From Ignavibacteria bacterium (lineage in GTDB: Bacteria; Bacteroidota; Ignavibacteria; Ch128b), in assembly GCA_013177855.1 (NCBI GenBank), contig JABLYA010000001.1:248001-312000 (forward strand): a stretch of 64,000 nt of DNA, written 5' to 3'. The notes beneath the pieces were generated by a model. It saw only the letters and a program-made list of their open reading frames with translations. It made no database searches and was not told where the DNA came from. This document shows, one piece after another, positions 27,310 to 36,700 of this stretch. The number at the start of each line of letters is the position of its first letter. The first letter of the stretch is position 1. The translations under genes were made by a program, and so were the position numbers.

Positions 27310-28548
27310 ATGGAATTTTCAGCATCTGTAATCTTAAGAAATACAATCACAATGATATTAGCAGGGGGACAAGGAGAAAGGCTTTATCCATTAACTGCTG
27401 TAAGAAGCAAACCCGCTGTTCCTTTCGGAGGTAAATACAGAATAATTGATTTTACTCTTTCAAATTGTTTAAACTCGGGGCTGCGAAAAATTTATGTATT
27501 AACTCAATATAAATCAGACTCTTTGAATCAACATTTGTATGAGGGATGGAATATTTTTCAAGCTGAGCTCGGGGAATTTATTTACTCTATTCCGCCTCAA
27601 TTGAAGCTTTCTGGTGATTGGTATCTTGGAACTGCAAATGCAATTTATCAGAATAAAAATTTGATTTATCCTGATAAAGCAAAGCGGATCTTGATTTTAA
27701 GCGGTGATCATATTTATAAAATGGATTACTTCAAATTAATTCAATATCACATACAAAAAGATGCAGAACTAACTATTGCAACAATTAAGTATGATGTTGA
27801 TCAAGCAAGAAGGTTTGGTGTATTGGCAACCGATGAAAATCAACAAATCGTGGATTTTCAAGAAAAACCAAGAGTTCCAATTGAAATTCCAAACGAACCT
27901 GGTTATTGTTATGTGAATATGGGAATATACGTTTTCAATACCGACGCATTGATCGATGTTCTGGAAACCGACGATAAAAATCCTAACTCAAGCCATGATT
28001 TCGGAAAAGATGTAATTCCTGCTATGATTAATCAAAAAAGAAAAATATATGCCTGGCATTTTATAGATGAAAATAAATCACCAAAACCATATTGGAGAGA
28101 CATTGGGACAATTGATAGTTATTACGCTGCAAGTATGGATCTAATAAGTGTAACTCCTGAATTCAACATCTACGATAAAGAATGGCCCATACGTACTTTT
28201 CAAGCTCAATATCCTCCAATGAAAACTATTTCTCATGAAGGCGAAAGAGTTGGGCGAGCACTGAGCTCCTTAGTTTGTGATGGAACAATAATAAGCGGTG
28301 GACTTGTAGAAAGGTCAATTTTAGGTCATGGCGTACGTGTGAATAGTTATTCTTATATAACAGACTCAATAATATTTGATAATGTTGTGATCGGGCGCAG
28401 AGCAAAAATCCGAAGGGCAATAATCGACAAGAATGTTATTATCCCCGAAGATTATGAAATTGGTTTTGATCCCGAAAAAGATAAACAAAAATTTACAATA
28501 TCTGAGACAGGTATCGTTGTTATTCCCAAAAATACTGTGCTTAAATAA
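27310..28548 (+). CDS. glgC: Glucose-1-phosphate adenylyltransferase (ADP-glucose pyrophosphorylase)
   Basis: 412 residues. The nucleotide-binding N-terminus MILAGGQGERLYPLT and SKPAVPFGGKYRIIDFTLSN are the family signatures, with a C-terminal left-handed helix (about 290-400). It makes ADP-glucose for glycogen synthesis and is the committed step. A strong ribosome binding site (GGGAGGAAAAA) precedes ATG 27310. No other glg gene is adjacent; uvrC follows after 33 bases. Confidence 0.95.
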   Translation: MEFSASVILRNTITMILAGGQGERLYPLTAVRSKPAVPFGGKYRIIDFTLSNCLNSGLRKIYVLTQYKSDSLNQHLYEGWNIFQAELGEFIYSIPPQLKLSGDWYLGTANAIYQNKNLIYPDKAKRILILSGDHIYKMDYFKLIQYHIQKDAELTIATIKYDVDQARRFGVLATDENQQIVDFQEKPRVPIEIPNEPGYCYVNMGIYVFNTDALIDVLETDDKNPNSSHDFGKDVIPAMINQKRKIYAWHFIDENKSPKPYWRDIGTIDSYYAASMDLISVTPEFNIYDKEWPIRTFQAQYPPMKTISHEGERVGRALSSLVCDGTIISGGLVERSILGHGVRVNSYSYITDSIIFDNVVIGRRAKIRRAIIDKNVIIPEDYEIGFDPEKDKQKFTISETGIVVIPKNTVLK

Positions 28549-28581
28549 TTACAGTTCAATTTTCTACTTTTCCAAAAATCT

Positions 28582-30435
28582 ATGAACTCAAGTGAATTAC
28601 AAAAGAAAATTGAAAATCTACCAAAACTTCCGGGCGTCTATTTATTTAAAAACAAAAACGATAAAATAATTTATATCGGTAAAGCTAAGTCTTTATACAA
28701 TCGAGTTAAAAGCTACTTCGCACCAAATATAAATTCCGTTAAAACAGAAGCTCTTGTCTCTAAAATTTTCGATATAGATGTGATAGTAACTGACAACGAA
28801 GTCGAAGCTCTCATCCTTGAAGCTAATCTTATAAAACAATACAAACCTCGCTATAATGTTAACTTAAAAGATGATAAATCATATCCTTATATTGTTATAA
28901 CAAACGAAGATTTCCCCCAGGTTTATCCAACTCGTCATGTTGTGATGGATGGATCTAAATATTTTGGTCCTTATACAGAAGTAAAAGTAGTGAAACATGC
29001 TTTGAAAGTGCTCCGCGATGTTTTTAAAATTAGAAGTTGCAAATACAATCTTACCGAAGAGACTATTCAAAAAGGTAAATATAAGGTTTGTCTGGATTAT
29101 CACATCAAAAAATGCGATGGTCCATGTGAAGGTCTAATCTCAAAAGAAGAATACAATAAAATGATATCTGAAGTTGAACTTGTATTAAAAGGAAATATCG
29201 ATGGCCTTATTAATTCATTGACCGAGGAAATGAATAAACTTAGCTCTGAATTGAAATTTGAAAAAGCAGCAGAAATAAGAAATAAACTTGAGTCATTAAA
29301 AGTTTATGCAAATACTCAAAGAGTTGTAAGTCAGGAATTAACCGATAGAGATATTATCACCTTTGCAGCTGATGTCCCTGATGGTGTTGCAGCTATCTTT
29401 AATATTCGAAAAGGTAAATTAGTTGGAAGAAAAAAGTTTACTTTTAATTATAATCTTGATCTGCCCGATTCAGTTGTTCTTTCAGACCTTATAAGAAATA
29501 TTTATTCTAACCTTGTTGAAATCCCCGATCAAATTATAGTTTCCGATTTACCAGATGAAAAAGAAATAATTGAAAATTGGTTAAAAGAAAAGTCCGGTAA
29601 AAAGGTAAAAATTCTCACACCTAAATCTGATCAGGATTTAAATTCTCTCTTAAATCTTTGCAAGCAAAATGCAGTTTATGATCTAAACGAAATAAAACTA
29701 CAAAGAATGAAAAAAGAAGGAACTATCCCTTATGTTTTAAAGTCACTCCAGAGAGATTTGTATCTATCCAAACCGCCAATTAGAATTGAATGCTTTGACA
29801 TCTCAACTCTGCAGGGAGCAGATACTGTTGCTTCACTGGTGGTTTTTGAAAATGGAAAACCTAAGAAAAGTGATTATAGAAAATTTATCATTAAATCAGT
29901 TAAAGGACCTGATGATTTTGCAAGTATGTCAGAAGTAATCGAAAGACACTATAAACGTGTACTTGAAGAAAATAAACCACTACCAGATTTAATTATGGTG
30001 GATGGAGGCAAAGGCCAGTTGAATGCTGCTTTAAAGGTTTTGAAAAAATTGGGTATATCTAATATTAATATAATAGGCTTAGCGAAAAGACTTGAAGAAA
30101 TTTTTATGCCTGATAAAAAGGAATCCATCCAGATACCAAAAACTTCTTCCAGCTTAAAATTACTTCAACAAATTAGAGATGAAGCTCATCGTTTTGCAAT
30201 AACATTTCATCGAGAAAAGAGAGAAAAGCGAATTATTAGAACAGAGCTCGAAAACATCTCGGGAATTGGTCCTAAGACTATTCAAACATTACTAACAAAA
30301 TTCGGGAGCGTTGAACAAATTAAACAATTAAGTTTGGATAAGCTCACCGAAACAATTGGAAAATCAAAAGCTCAAATAGTTTATAACTATTTTCACAAGT
30401 CATTTGATGGTAAGACTACAACCGAGGACAAATGA
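28582..30435 (+). CDS. uvrC: Excinuclease ABC subunit C
   Basis: 617 residues. The N-terminal GIY-YIG domain (LPGVYLFKNKNDKIIYIGKA) makes the 3' incision; then comes a Cys-rich stretch, the UVR helical motif near 205-235 (which binds UvrB), the RNase H-like domain (5' incision) and a C-terminal helix-hairpin-helix pair (ISGIGPKTIQTLLTKFGSVE). All expected parts of a nucleotide-excision nuclease are present. The stop overlaps the ATG of the next gene (ATGA). Confidence 0.95.
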   Translation: MNSSELQKKIENLPKLPGVYLFKNKNDKIIYIGKAKSLYNRVKSYFAPNINSVKTEALVSKIFDIDVIVTDNEVEALILEANLIKQYKPRYNVNLKDDKSYPYIVITNEDFPQVYPTRHVVMDGSKYFGPYTEVKVVKHALKVLRDVFKIRSCKYNLTEETIQKGKYKVCLDYHIKKCDGPCEGLISKEEYNKMISEVELVLKGNIDGLINSLTEEMNKLSSELKFEKAAEIRNKLESLKVYANTQRVVSQELTDRDIITFAADVPDGVAAIFNIRKGKLVGRKKFTFNYNLDLPDSVVLSDLIRNIYSNLVEIPDQIIVSDLPDEKEIIENWLKEKSGKKVKILTPKSDQDLNSLLNLCKQNAVYDLNEIKLQRMKKEGTIPYVLKSLQRDLYLSKPPIRIECFDISTLQGADTVASLVVFENGKPKKSDYRKFIIKSVKGPDDFASMSEVIERHYKRVLEENKPLPDLIMVDGGKGQLNAALKVLKKLGISNINIIGLAKRLEEIFMPDKKESIQIPKTSSSLKLLQQIRDEAHRFAITFHREKREKRIIRTELENISGIGPKTIQTLLTKFGSVEQIKQLSLDKLTETIGKSKAQIVYNYFHKSFDGKTTTEDK

Positions 30436-31220
30436 AAAACTTCTATTTTCCATTACTCTTTTATCTAATATTTTCATTTTCGTTTCTCAATGGGCAGTCT
30501 TTAATTAATAGAAATTTAAATTCATATCAGAAATATTTGAATGCGAAAGATACACTCTACACTCTGTCAGATCACATAATTGAAGTCTATTTACCAGAAC
30601 AAAAAATTTTTTTGCATTTCAGAAATGGAAAAACACTCGAGTTTAAATGTTCCACTGGAGATTCAAGACTTGAAAAAGGTGTTGAGACACCGGAAGGAAT
30701 TTTTGTTATAAAAAATAAAGCTCGTAAAGTTTACTCTGCTCAATTTGACAGTACTTTGATGCTAAACTGGATGGGATTTAATTTCAATATTGGTTTTCAT
30801 GCGCTCGAAGGAAAATCATATTATAGACATCTGGGTAAAAGAGATTCGAGTCATGGTTGCATCAGAATCAGCAGAGAAGACAGCGAATATCTATATAGCA
30901 ACATTGAGATTGGAACGCCAGTTTTTATTCATTCTGGAAAGAGTGCGAGAGTTATATCATTCGCAAATAAAGATGAAAATTATAAATTATACGAAGGCAA
31001 AAAATTGAGTTCTTTGCTTCAACAAAATTTAAGGTATTTACGCTCTGGATTATATCTTAAAAAAAGAACACCAATATTCATATCAAACAAAAATCTATCT
31101 CATAAAGGAATCGAACTCGGTAATGAAGATTTAATTTCACCTCAATTGCCCCCAATCCAATCACATCTACCTTTTGAAGTACAAAGAAATCTATTTGATG
31201 TCGTCCGAAAAAATAAGTGA
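30432..31220 (+). CDS. L,D-transpeptidase (YkuD domain) secreted protein
   Basis: 262 residues with a signal peptide (about 1-22, ending SFLNGQS). The YkuD domain has the first conserved His in GFHALEG and the catalytic Cys in SSHGCIRIS (about residue 143). These enzymes form 3-3 peptidoglycan cross-links or attach proteins to the wall. A C-terminal extension of about 75 residues after the domain has no recognised motif. Its ATG overlaps the uvrC stop. Confidence 0.88.
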   Translation: MKNFYFPLLFYLIFSFSFLNGQSLINRNLNSYQKYLNAKDTLYTLSDHIIEVYLPEQKIFLHFRNGKTLEFKCSTGDSRLEKGVETPEGIFVIKNKARKVYSAQFDSTLMLNWMGFNFNIGFHALEGKSYYRHLGKRDSSHGCIRISREDSEYLYSNIEIGTPVFIHSGKSARVISFANKDENYKLYEGKKLSSLLQQNLRYLRSGLYLKKRTPIFISNKNLSHKGIELGNEDLISPQLPPIQSHLPFEVQRNLFDVVRKNK

Positions 31221-31333
31221 ATTAACAACGAACAAAATTTCCAGCAGACAGATCTTTGATGTAATTTTTAGTTTATCAGACGGATATAAACGATCTTAAA
31301 ATTCAGTAATAAATTTTAGTTAGAAATAAAAAA

Positions 31334-31423
31334 GTCAGGAGACACTCACCCAGGAAATTTGCTTACCGTTGCTTCCTTTCGGACCTGGCGGGGTTGGGCA
31401 AACTCCTGCCGAGTGTTCCTGAC
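31334..31423 (-). ncRNA. ffs: Bacterial small signal recognition particle RNA
   Basis: On the minus strand the segment has terminal stem GTCAGGA/TCCTGAC and the conserved apical core AGGTCCGAAAGGAAGCA, which is the Ffh-binding domain with its GAAA tetraloop. The length of about 90 fits the small Alu-less class. A run of six T follows the last base on this strand, so the long helix plus U-tract can serve as an intrinsic terminator. It lies three bases after tRNA-Ala, so the two are probably one transcript. Confidence 0.92.
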
Positions 31424-31426
31424 AAG

Positions 31427-31500
<74 letters not shown>

Positions 31501-31648
31501 TAATTTCAAATAACCAGTGCAAAAATAAGAAATCCATTGAAAATATCTTAACCTTAAAGGTCTTGAGAGATGCTTATTTAATCGAAAAGTAAATCAAATC
31601 ATTATAGTATTTCATCAAAGAATTTATGCAAATTCATGTAATTAGTCT

Positions 31649-32389
31649 TTAATCAGAATTTAAATCTTCTTCTTTTTCATTAGTTATGAAATAAATTGCA
31701 CCCATATATTCTTTGACATTTCTAATTTCAATCTCTGGAAATTTAACCTCGAAATTTTTTATGAATTTATTTTTTCCTAAAGGTGGAAAATTTTCAAAAA
31801 GCTTCTGCAGGAAATTTAGAATTGTTTTGTTTTCTGAATAAACCATCACAAATGGCAGAATTATATTAAAGAACATTTCTTTTTTTCTCTGTTCACCTAT
31901 TCCATCAAAATTCATAATCCTGGTTACAACCTTAGTGAAATCAACTTGCTGGATGACCTTTTGAATATTCTGAATAAAATAATTTACAATTCCATTATCT
32001 AAACTATCAACCAACAAATTTATAATTCCCTTTAATCTTTTTTCTGGAAAGTTTGCCGGTCTTATGCCCCGATATTTCCAGACACTCTTATCCAATCTTA
32101 AAGATAGATCAAAAAATTCGGGAAGCATTTTTCTATCATCACTAAAACCCGCCCGGTAAAGAAATGCCTTTTCAATAATTTGTTTATCCTTTAATCTTTT
32201 AATTTCAGAATATGGTAAAATAAGAGCAAGCTCAAGAAAATTTACCTTATTGATTGGATAACCAAGAGAAACCATTATTTCTCGATAAAGAGCCTCATCA
32301 GGATTGGTAATTTTAAGAAGATTTTTCATCCTTTGTTTTTTGCGTTCCAGCCATTTTTCACCAAGGTGATTTAGATCGATTTTGTTCAT
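31649..32389 (-). CDS. DUF2851 family protein, apparently N-terminally truncated
   Basis: 246 residues. The segments LGYPINKVNFLELALILPYS and IRPANFPEKRLKGIINLL are typical of the C-terminal half of DUF2851, which is normally about 420 residues. The usual N-terminal half, with its GPDF and GDVE-type motifs, is missing. The start ATG overlaps the upstream RAYT stop (ATGA), consistent with RAYT insertion or a deletion having removed the first half. It may still be translated by coupling; whether it functions is unknown. Confidence 0.6.
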   Translation of the reverse strand: MNKIDLNHLGEKWLERKKQRMKNLLKITNPDEALYREIMVSLGYPINKVNFLELALILPYSEIKRLKDKQIIEKAFLYRAGFSDDRKMLPEFFDLSLRLDKSVWKYRGIRPANFPEKRLKGIINLLVDSLDNGIVNYFIQNIQKVIQQVDFTKVVTRIMNFDGIGEQRKKEMFFNIILPFVMVYSENKTILNFLQKLFENFPPLGKNKFIKNFEVKFPEIEIRNVKEYMGAIYFITNEKEEDLNSD

Positions 32390-33024
32390 TGTAAAATTAT
32401 TCTTTCGAAATATTCTTGAATATTTTTGTAATCCGTCTTTTTTACAGGGTTTTCAAAATCCAGGGACCATTTTAATGGGTTGTTTATTATGTATTTGCGA
32501 ATTCTGTTTAATTCTTCTTCATTTCGAATAATATGTTCATAATAATTGCGTTGCCATATTTGCAGGGGTGGATTATTATTCACCCCTGCATTTTGCCGAC
32601 ACAATTTTGTTACACCAATTTTATAACCACGAATTATTGATCCAATTGTTCGTGATGGTGATCGGAATGATTTGGTTTGTTGTATTTGTTGTGGGGGCGA
32701 ATTATCATTCGCCCCTCCATTATCATTAATGATGATAATTCCATGAATATGGTTCGGCATAATCACAAATTCATCCAATGTAACATTTGGAAAATGGTTC
32801 GGAATTTCCAACCAACATTGTTTGGCAATTTCGCCCACCTCGTTCAAAAACATTGTTCCATCATTAATTTTTCCAAATAAACATTGGCGATTATGGGTGC
32901 ATATCGTAACGAAATACGCACCTGCCTGTGAATAATCATAACCTTTTAATCTAATTGATCTGCGATGATGTTTTGAAGGATCATATTTCATTTTTATTTC
33001 ATACATTCTTAGATCTGGTATCAT
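32386..33024 (-). CDS. REP-associated tyrosine transposase (RAYT), copy 1
   Basis: 212 residues (an alternative start is ATG 32991, MKYDPSKHH). The Y1 HUH motif is in MPNHIHGIIII and the catalytic tyrosine probably in RNYYEHIIRNEEELNRIR. RAYTs nick single-stranded REP palindromes. The frame carries two palindromes (32561-32590 and 32694-32715) that encode Gly/Asn/Pro-rich linkers between the HUH domain and the tyrosine. The N- and C-terminal parts are nearly identical in DNA to copy 2, and only the middle diverges. It overlaps copy 2 by four bases. Confidence 0.85.
   Translation of the reverse strand: MIPDLRMYEIKMKYDPSKHHRRSIRLKGYDYSQAGAYFVTICTHNRQCLFGKINDGTMFLNEVGEIAKQCWLEIPNHFPNVTLDEFVIMPNHIHGIIIINDNGGANDNSPPQQIQQTKSFRSPSRTIGSIIRGYKIGVTKLCRQNAGVNNNPPLQIWQRNYYEHIIRNEEELNRIRKYIINNPLKWSLDFENPVKKTDYKNIQEYFERIILQ
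32561..32590. repeat. REP-like palindrome inside RAYT copy 1
   Basis: A perfect 10-base stem TGCAGGGGTG / CACCCCTGCA with a 10-base loop. It lies within the reading frame of RAYT copy 1 on the minus strand, and its codons give the AGVNNNPPL stretch. Confidence 0.85.
32694..32715. repeat. REP-like palindrome inside RAYT copy 1 (second)
   Basis: A perfect 9-base stem GGGGCGAAT / ATTCGCCCC with loop TATC. It shares the GGGGCGAA stem with the palindrome in RAYT copy 2 at 33235, so both belong to one family. Its codons give GGANDNSPP. Confidence 0.85.
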
Positions 33025-33701
33025 TTTCCTGAATAATTTTTATCTAATTCCCATTTTAATGGATTGGTGATTATGTATTTGCGAATTCTGTTTAATTCTT
33101 CTTCATTTCTAATAATATGTTCATAATAATTGCGTTGCCATAATTTACCATTGAATGGTTTCCAACCCATGTTTTTAACATTAAATATATATTCATTTGT
33201 TGTCATTGTTTTAAACCATTGCACCACCCGCGGCAGGGGCGAACCCTTGTGTTCGCCCCTATCAATGTGTTCCCCCGAATGTATGTGTTCATCAATTTTA
33301 TCGGGGTTGATACGTTGGTCTGAATTATTGGGGTTGACGCGTTGGTCTGAATTATCGGGGCAGACACGATGGTCTGAATTATCGGGGTTGACACGTTGGT
33401 CCGAATTACCGGGGCAGACACGATGGTCTGCCCCTACGTTTATAATGATGAAATGGATATGGTTTGGCATAATAATGTATTCGTCGCAACGTATGTCAGG
33501 AAATTTATTTGGTAATTTAAAATACCATTTTTCAATCATCTTCCCCGCATCGTTCAATACCATTTTACCATTCTCAATGGTCCCAAATAAACATTCCCTG
33601 TTTTTTGTGCATATCGTAACGAAATACGCACCTGCCTGAGAATAATCATAACCTTTTAATCTAATTGATCTGCGATGATGTTTTGAAGGATCATATTTCA
33701 T
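33021..33701 (-). CDS. REP-associated tyrosine transposase (RAYT), copy 2, with repeat-expanded middle
   Basis: About 226 residues from ATG 33701, preceded by an AGGAGTG ribosome binding site; a longer frame from 33761 overlaps the methylase gene and lacks support. HUH motif: MPNHIHFIIIN. The linker (about residues 89-155) is made of 9-residue repeats such as DQRVNPDNS and DHRVCPDNS, encoded by 27-base tandem units related to a REP palindrome. The C-terminus has RNYYEHIIRNEEELNRIRKY with the nucleophilic tyrosine. It lies between the methylase gene and copy 1. Confidence 0.85.
   Translation of the reverse strand: MKYDPSKHHRRSIRLKGYDYSQAGAYFVTICTKNRECLFGTIENGKMVLNDAGKMIEKWYFKLPNKFPDIRCDEYIIMPNHIHFIIINVGADHRVCPGNSDQRVNPDNSDHRVCPDNSDQRVNPNNSDQRINPDKIDEHIHSGEHIDRGEHKGSPLPRVVQWFKTMTTNEYIFNVKNMGWKPFNGKLWQRNYYEHIIRNEEELNRIRKYIITNPLKWELDKNYSGK
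33235..33260. repeat. REP-like palindrome inside RAYT copy 2
   Basis: A perfect 10-base stem AGGGGCGAAC / GTTCGCCCCT with loop CCTTGT, in frame within RAYT copy 2. Confidence 0.85.
33298..33434. repeat. 27-base tandem repeat ending in a REP-like palindrome
   Basis: About five units of 27 bases alternate between GGGGTTGACACGTTGGTCTG and GGGGCAGACACGATGGTCTG, each followed by AATTAYC. The last unit ends in GTCTGCCCC and so closes a perfect 9-base palindrome (33411-33434: GGGGCAGAC / GTCTGCCCC, loop ACGATG). Units are multiples of three, so they encode a 9-residue protein repeat in RAYT copy 2. Confidence 0.88.
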
Positions 33702-33706
33702 TTTAT

Positions 33707-36700
33707 TTACACACTCCTTGCTTTTTCTAATCTTGTTTTGACTAGTTCGGCAACAGCCCAATAGACTTCTTTGCGTTCTTCTTCGGTTAAGCCAAGAGCA
33801 TTAAAGACAATATCATCAAGGGCTTTTCTGTCGGGTAGTGGATTTGGCTCCTGCTCACGAATAGGCTTTTTCGGGTCAAAACCAAGTTCGGTGAAAATGG
33901 AGTCAAACTTTTTGTTAAACACCATCGATGGGTCTTGTGAATGGGAAAAAATTCGAGGTTCTATAATCGGAATCCTTTTTACATTTTCAACTGACAATTC
34001 TCCTAATGTATATGCTCCTGTATATTCTTTAGCTTCTATTTCTAGAACCAAGCGTTGGATTGTAGAATTTATTGAGATGAGTAATGCCACTAAATCACAT
34101 CTTAAATTAAATAATGGATATAATTTTTGATCAGCATAACATTGGTCCTCAGTAAACAAACAAGCAAATCTTTCTCCAAATCTTTTTTGCCAAAAAATAT
34201 TAGATAAAGGAATTGAAGGAATAAAACTGTACCAGAATTTCCTTCCTTTAAGTGATGAAATTAAAGGTAATGGAATTCCTGCAGCCTGTTTTTGTTTTCC
34301 TTTAGATGTCATTTTTTCTCCATATTTAATGTAATCTTTAGCTTTAAAATCAACTTTTTTGTAATTTATTTCAGGAAATATAAGGATTAAACTATCAGGA
34401 TAACCTGAAATAAACGTCCAATCTTCATACTCAGTTATCACCGGCTTCAAAAACCTTGCTTCAATTTCTCCTTCCCAGCCAGCTCCGTTCTTAACCCTTA
34501 TCAAGGCATCAGGATTTTTCTCGGCAATTTCTACAACCTCTTTAACTGTCTTACCTACTGGTTTTAAATAGAAAAATTCATTTGCTCCTGTTGTAAATCC
34601 ACGCCGAACCTCTGCAATATCTCCCAACCTAACTAATTTTCCTTTCCCTTTTTCTAAAATCTTAAAGTAAATCTCTGGAGCTCTTAGATATTTCCCACCC
34701 CATTTATTGCCAATATATGGAAGATATTCAGGGTCATGTTCCATCAATCCATCATCTTCTGGAATTTCAACCCCTTCCTGCAGAAGTTCTTTTTTAGTTT
34801 TTGGATAAATTCTGAAATTACTATCATCAAAAACTGGCTGGTTTGTGCTTTCAATCTTCTTAATTACATCAATATTCAATACTTCTTCGAAAGGTTTTTT
34901 GAATGCAACAAACTTGATTGAATAGTCATCGACTTTTTCTTCTGGTCTCTGGATTAAGACAATAACTGTGTTTACATCAGCTTGCTTGAACGATCGCTTT
35001 GCGATATTATCAAAAATGTAAAGCGGCCTCATCTCTTTTAATAAAAATCCTTGAAGTCCTGTACCATATCCCACATCAAGCCAGGAATTAGAGTTAATAA
35101 AACAGAAAATTCCACCAGGACGAAGAAGAGATAATCCCTGATAATAGAAATAAACATAAAGATCGCTTTTTTTGTCAATAATTGTATCCTCGTTCCAATT
35201 TAATTTGACAGATTGTATCAATTTCTCTTTATAAGCTCTTTTTAGCTCTCTCCATTTTTCATCATCAGTGTAAGCATTCCTATTTTCAAGTGGCGGTGCT
35301 ATAAGTTCCTGTCGTACATAAGGTGGATTACCAATAACAATATCAAATCCACCCTTCTGTGAAAAAACTTCAATAAAATCAATTTCCCATAAGAAGTAAT
35401 CTTTTTTTGTTTTATTACCTATTACCTGAAGTATTGATATTAATTTTTCCAGTTTATCTTTTTCTGCTTCTATTTCTTTTTCAATTTTTTTGATTTCTTC
35501 CTTTTCGCTCTTTGTCTTTTCAAGATCAAAAATCATTTTTTCCATAACTTTTAATTGAAGACGGTGCTTGTTTACCCCTACCTTAGTATTTATTTTATCA
35601 ATCTTTTCCTGAATAATTTCTTTGAATATTTTCTGCTCTTGCTCTTCAATTTTTCTCAGCTCATTTAAATCTGCACTAATTAAACCAGTGAAGAATTTTC
35701 TTTTACTTTCCACTAATTGCTCTATTCTGCCTAATGTTGTATTGCCAGATTTAGATGGATCACTCTTAAAATTAATTGGAATTCCGGCAATTTCCTGAAT
35801 AAGAGAATCACCCTGCTTTAATTTAAAAGAAAGATTTGGCAATAGAGGTCTGGTGTAAATGTCCATATATTTTTCATCTGTTTCTATGATTAAGGAAAGC
35901 CACAATCTCAATTCACCAACCATTAGAGCCCAATCCTTAACATCTACACCATAAAGATTTTCGAGAATAATTTTTTGTTTTAAGGCAAATAGATTTTCTT
36001 CTCTATTCTCAAGGGTTCTCGAAATTTCCTGATGAAGTTCAACAAGTATATTCATCATTCCCACAAGAAACGAAGCAGAGCCAACTGCAGGATCAACAAT
36101 TTTAACTTCTTCGAGTTTCTTTTTTATTTGCAGCAGATCACTTATTTCAATCTCTTTAACTTTTTGATGTGGATCAAAGATGAACTCAATTATTTTATCT
36201 TTTGGTGCTTTCGTTTCACTTGCCAGATAATTGACAAGAGACATCCTGCACATAAAATCAATTTCAATTCTAGGAGTATAGAAAATGCCTGCTTCGCCTC
36301 TTTCTTCTTCTGCAATTAAAGATTCGTAAACCTTTCCCAACATTTCCGGATCGACTGCAACTTCAACATCAACCGGCAACGCTTCATCAATTGTAAAATT
36401 AAATATCTCAAGAAAGCCTTTCTTTAAGTCTGAAGAATCTGGTTCGAATAGCCATTCAAAAACTTCATCGGAAAAATCAAAATTCAATTCATCTAATTCT
36501 GTTTGTGAGAATAAACCTCCGTTTAGAAAAGGCATAATGCTAAAAGATTCCTTAATCTCGTCTGGTAAATTTTCATTGAAAAGATGTGTCTTTTTATTAA
36601 ACGCACCAAAGAATAAACTCTTCAGCCATTGTGAATAAAAGACATCCTTATTGTTTGTTTGCTCACGCCATTTTTTATACTTTTCCCAAAGATTTTTTAC

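Noticed and set aside
33130-33639. Plus-strand open frame rich in RWSEL repeats
   Set aside because: It is the reverse strand of the repeat array and HUH region of RAYT copy 2; palindromic units leave both strands open. The minus strand has the catalytic motifs.
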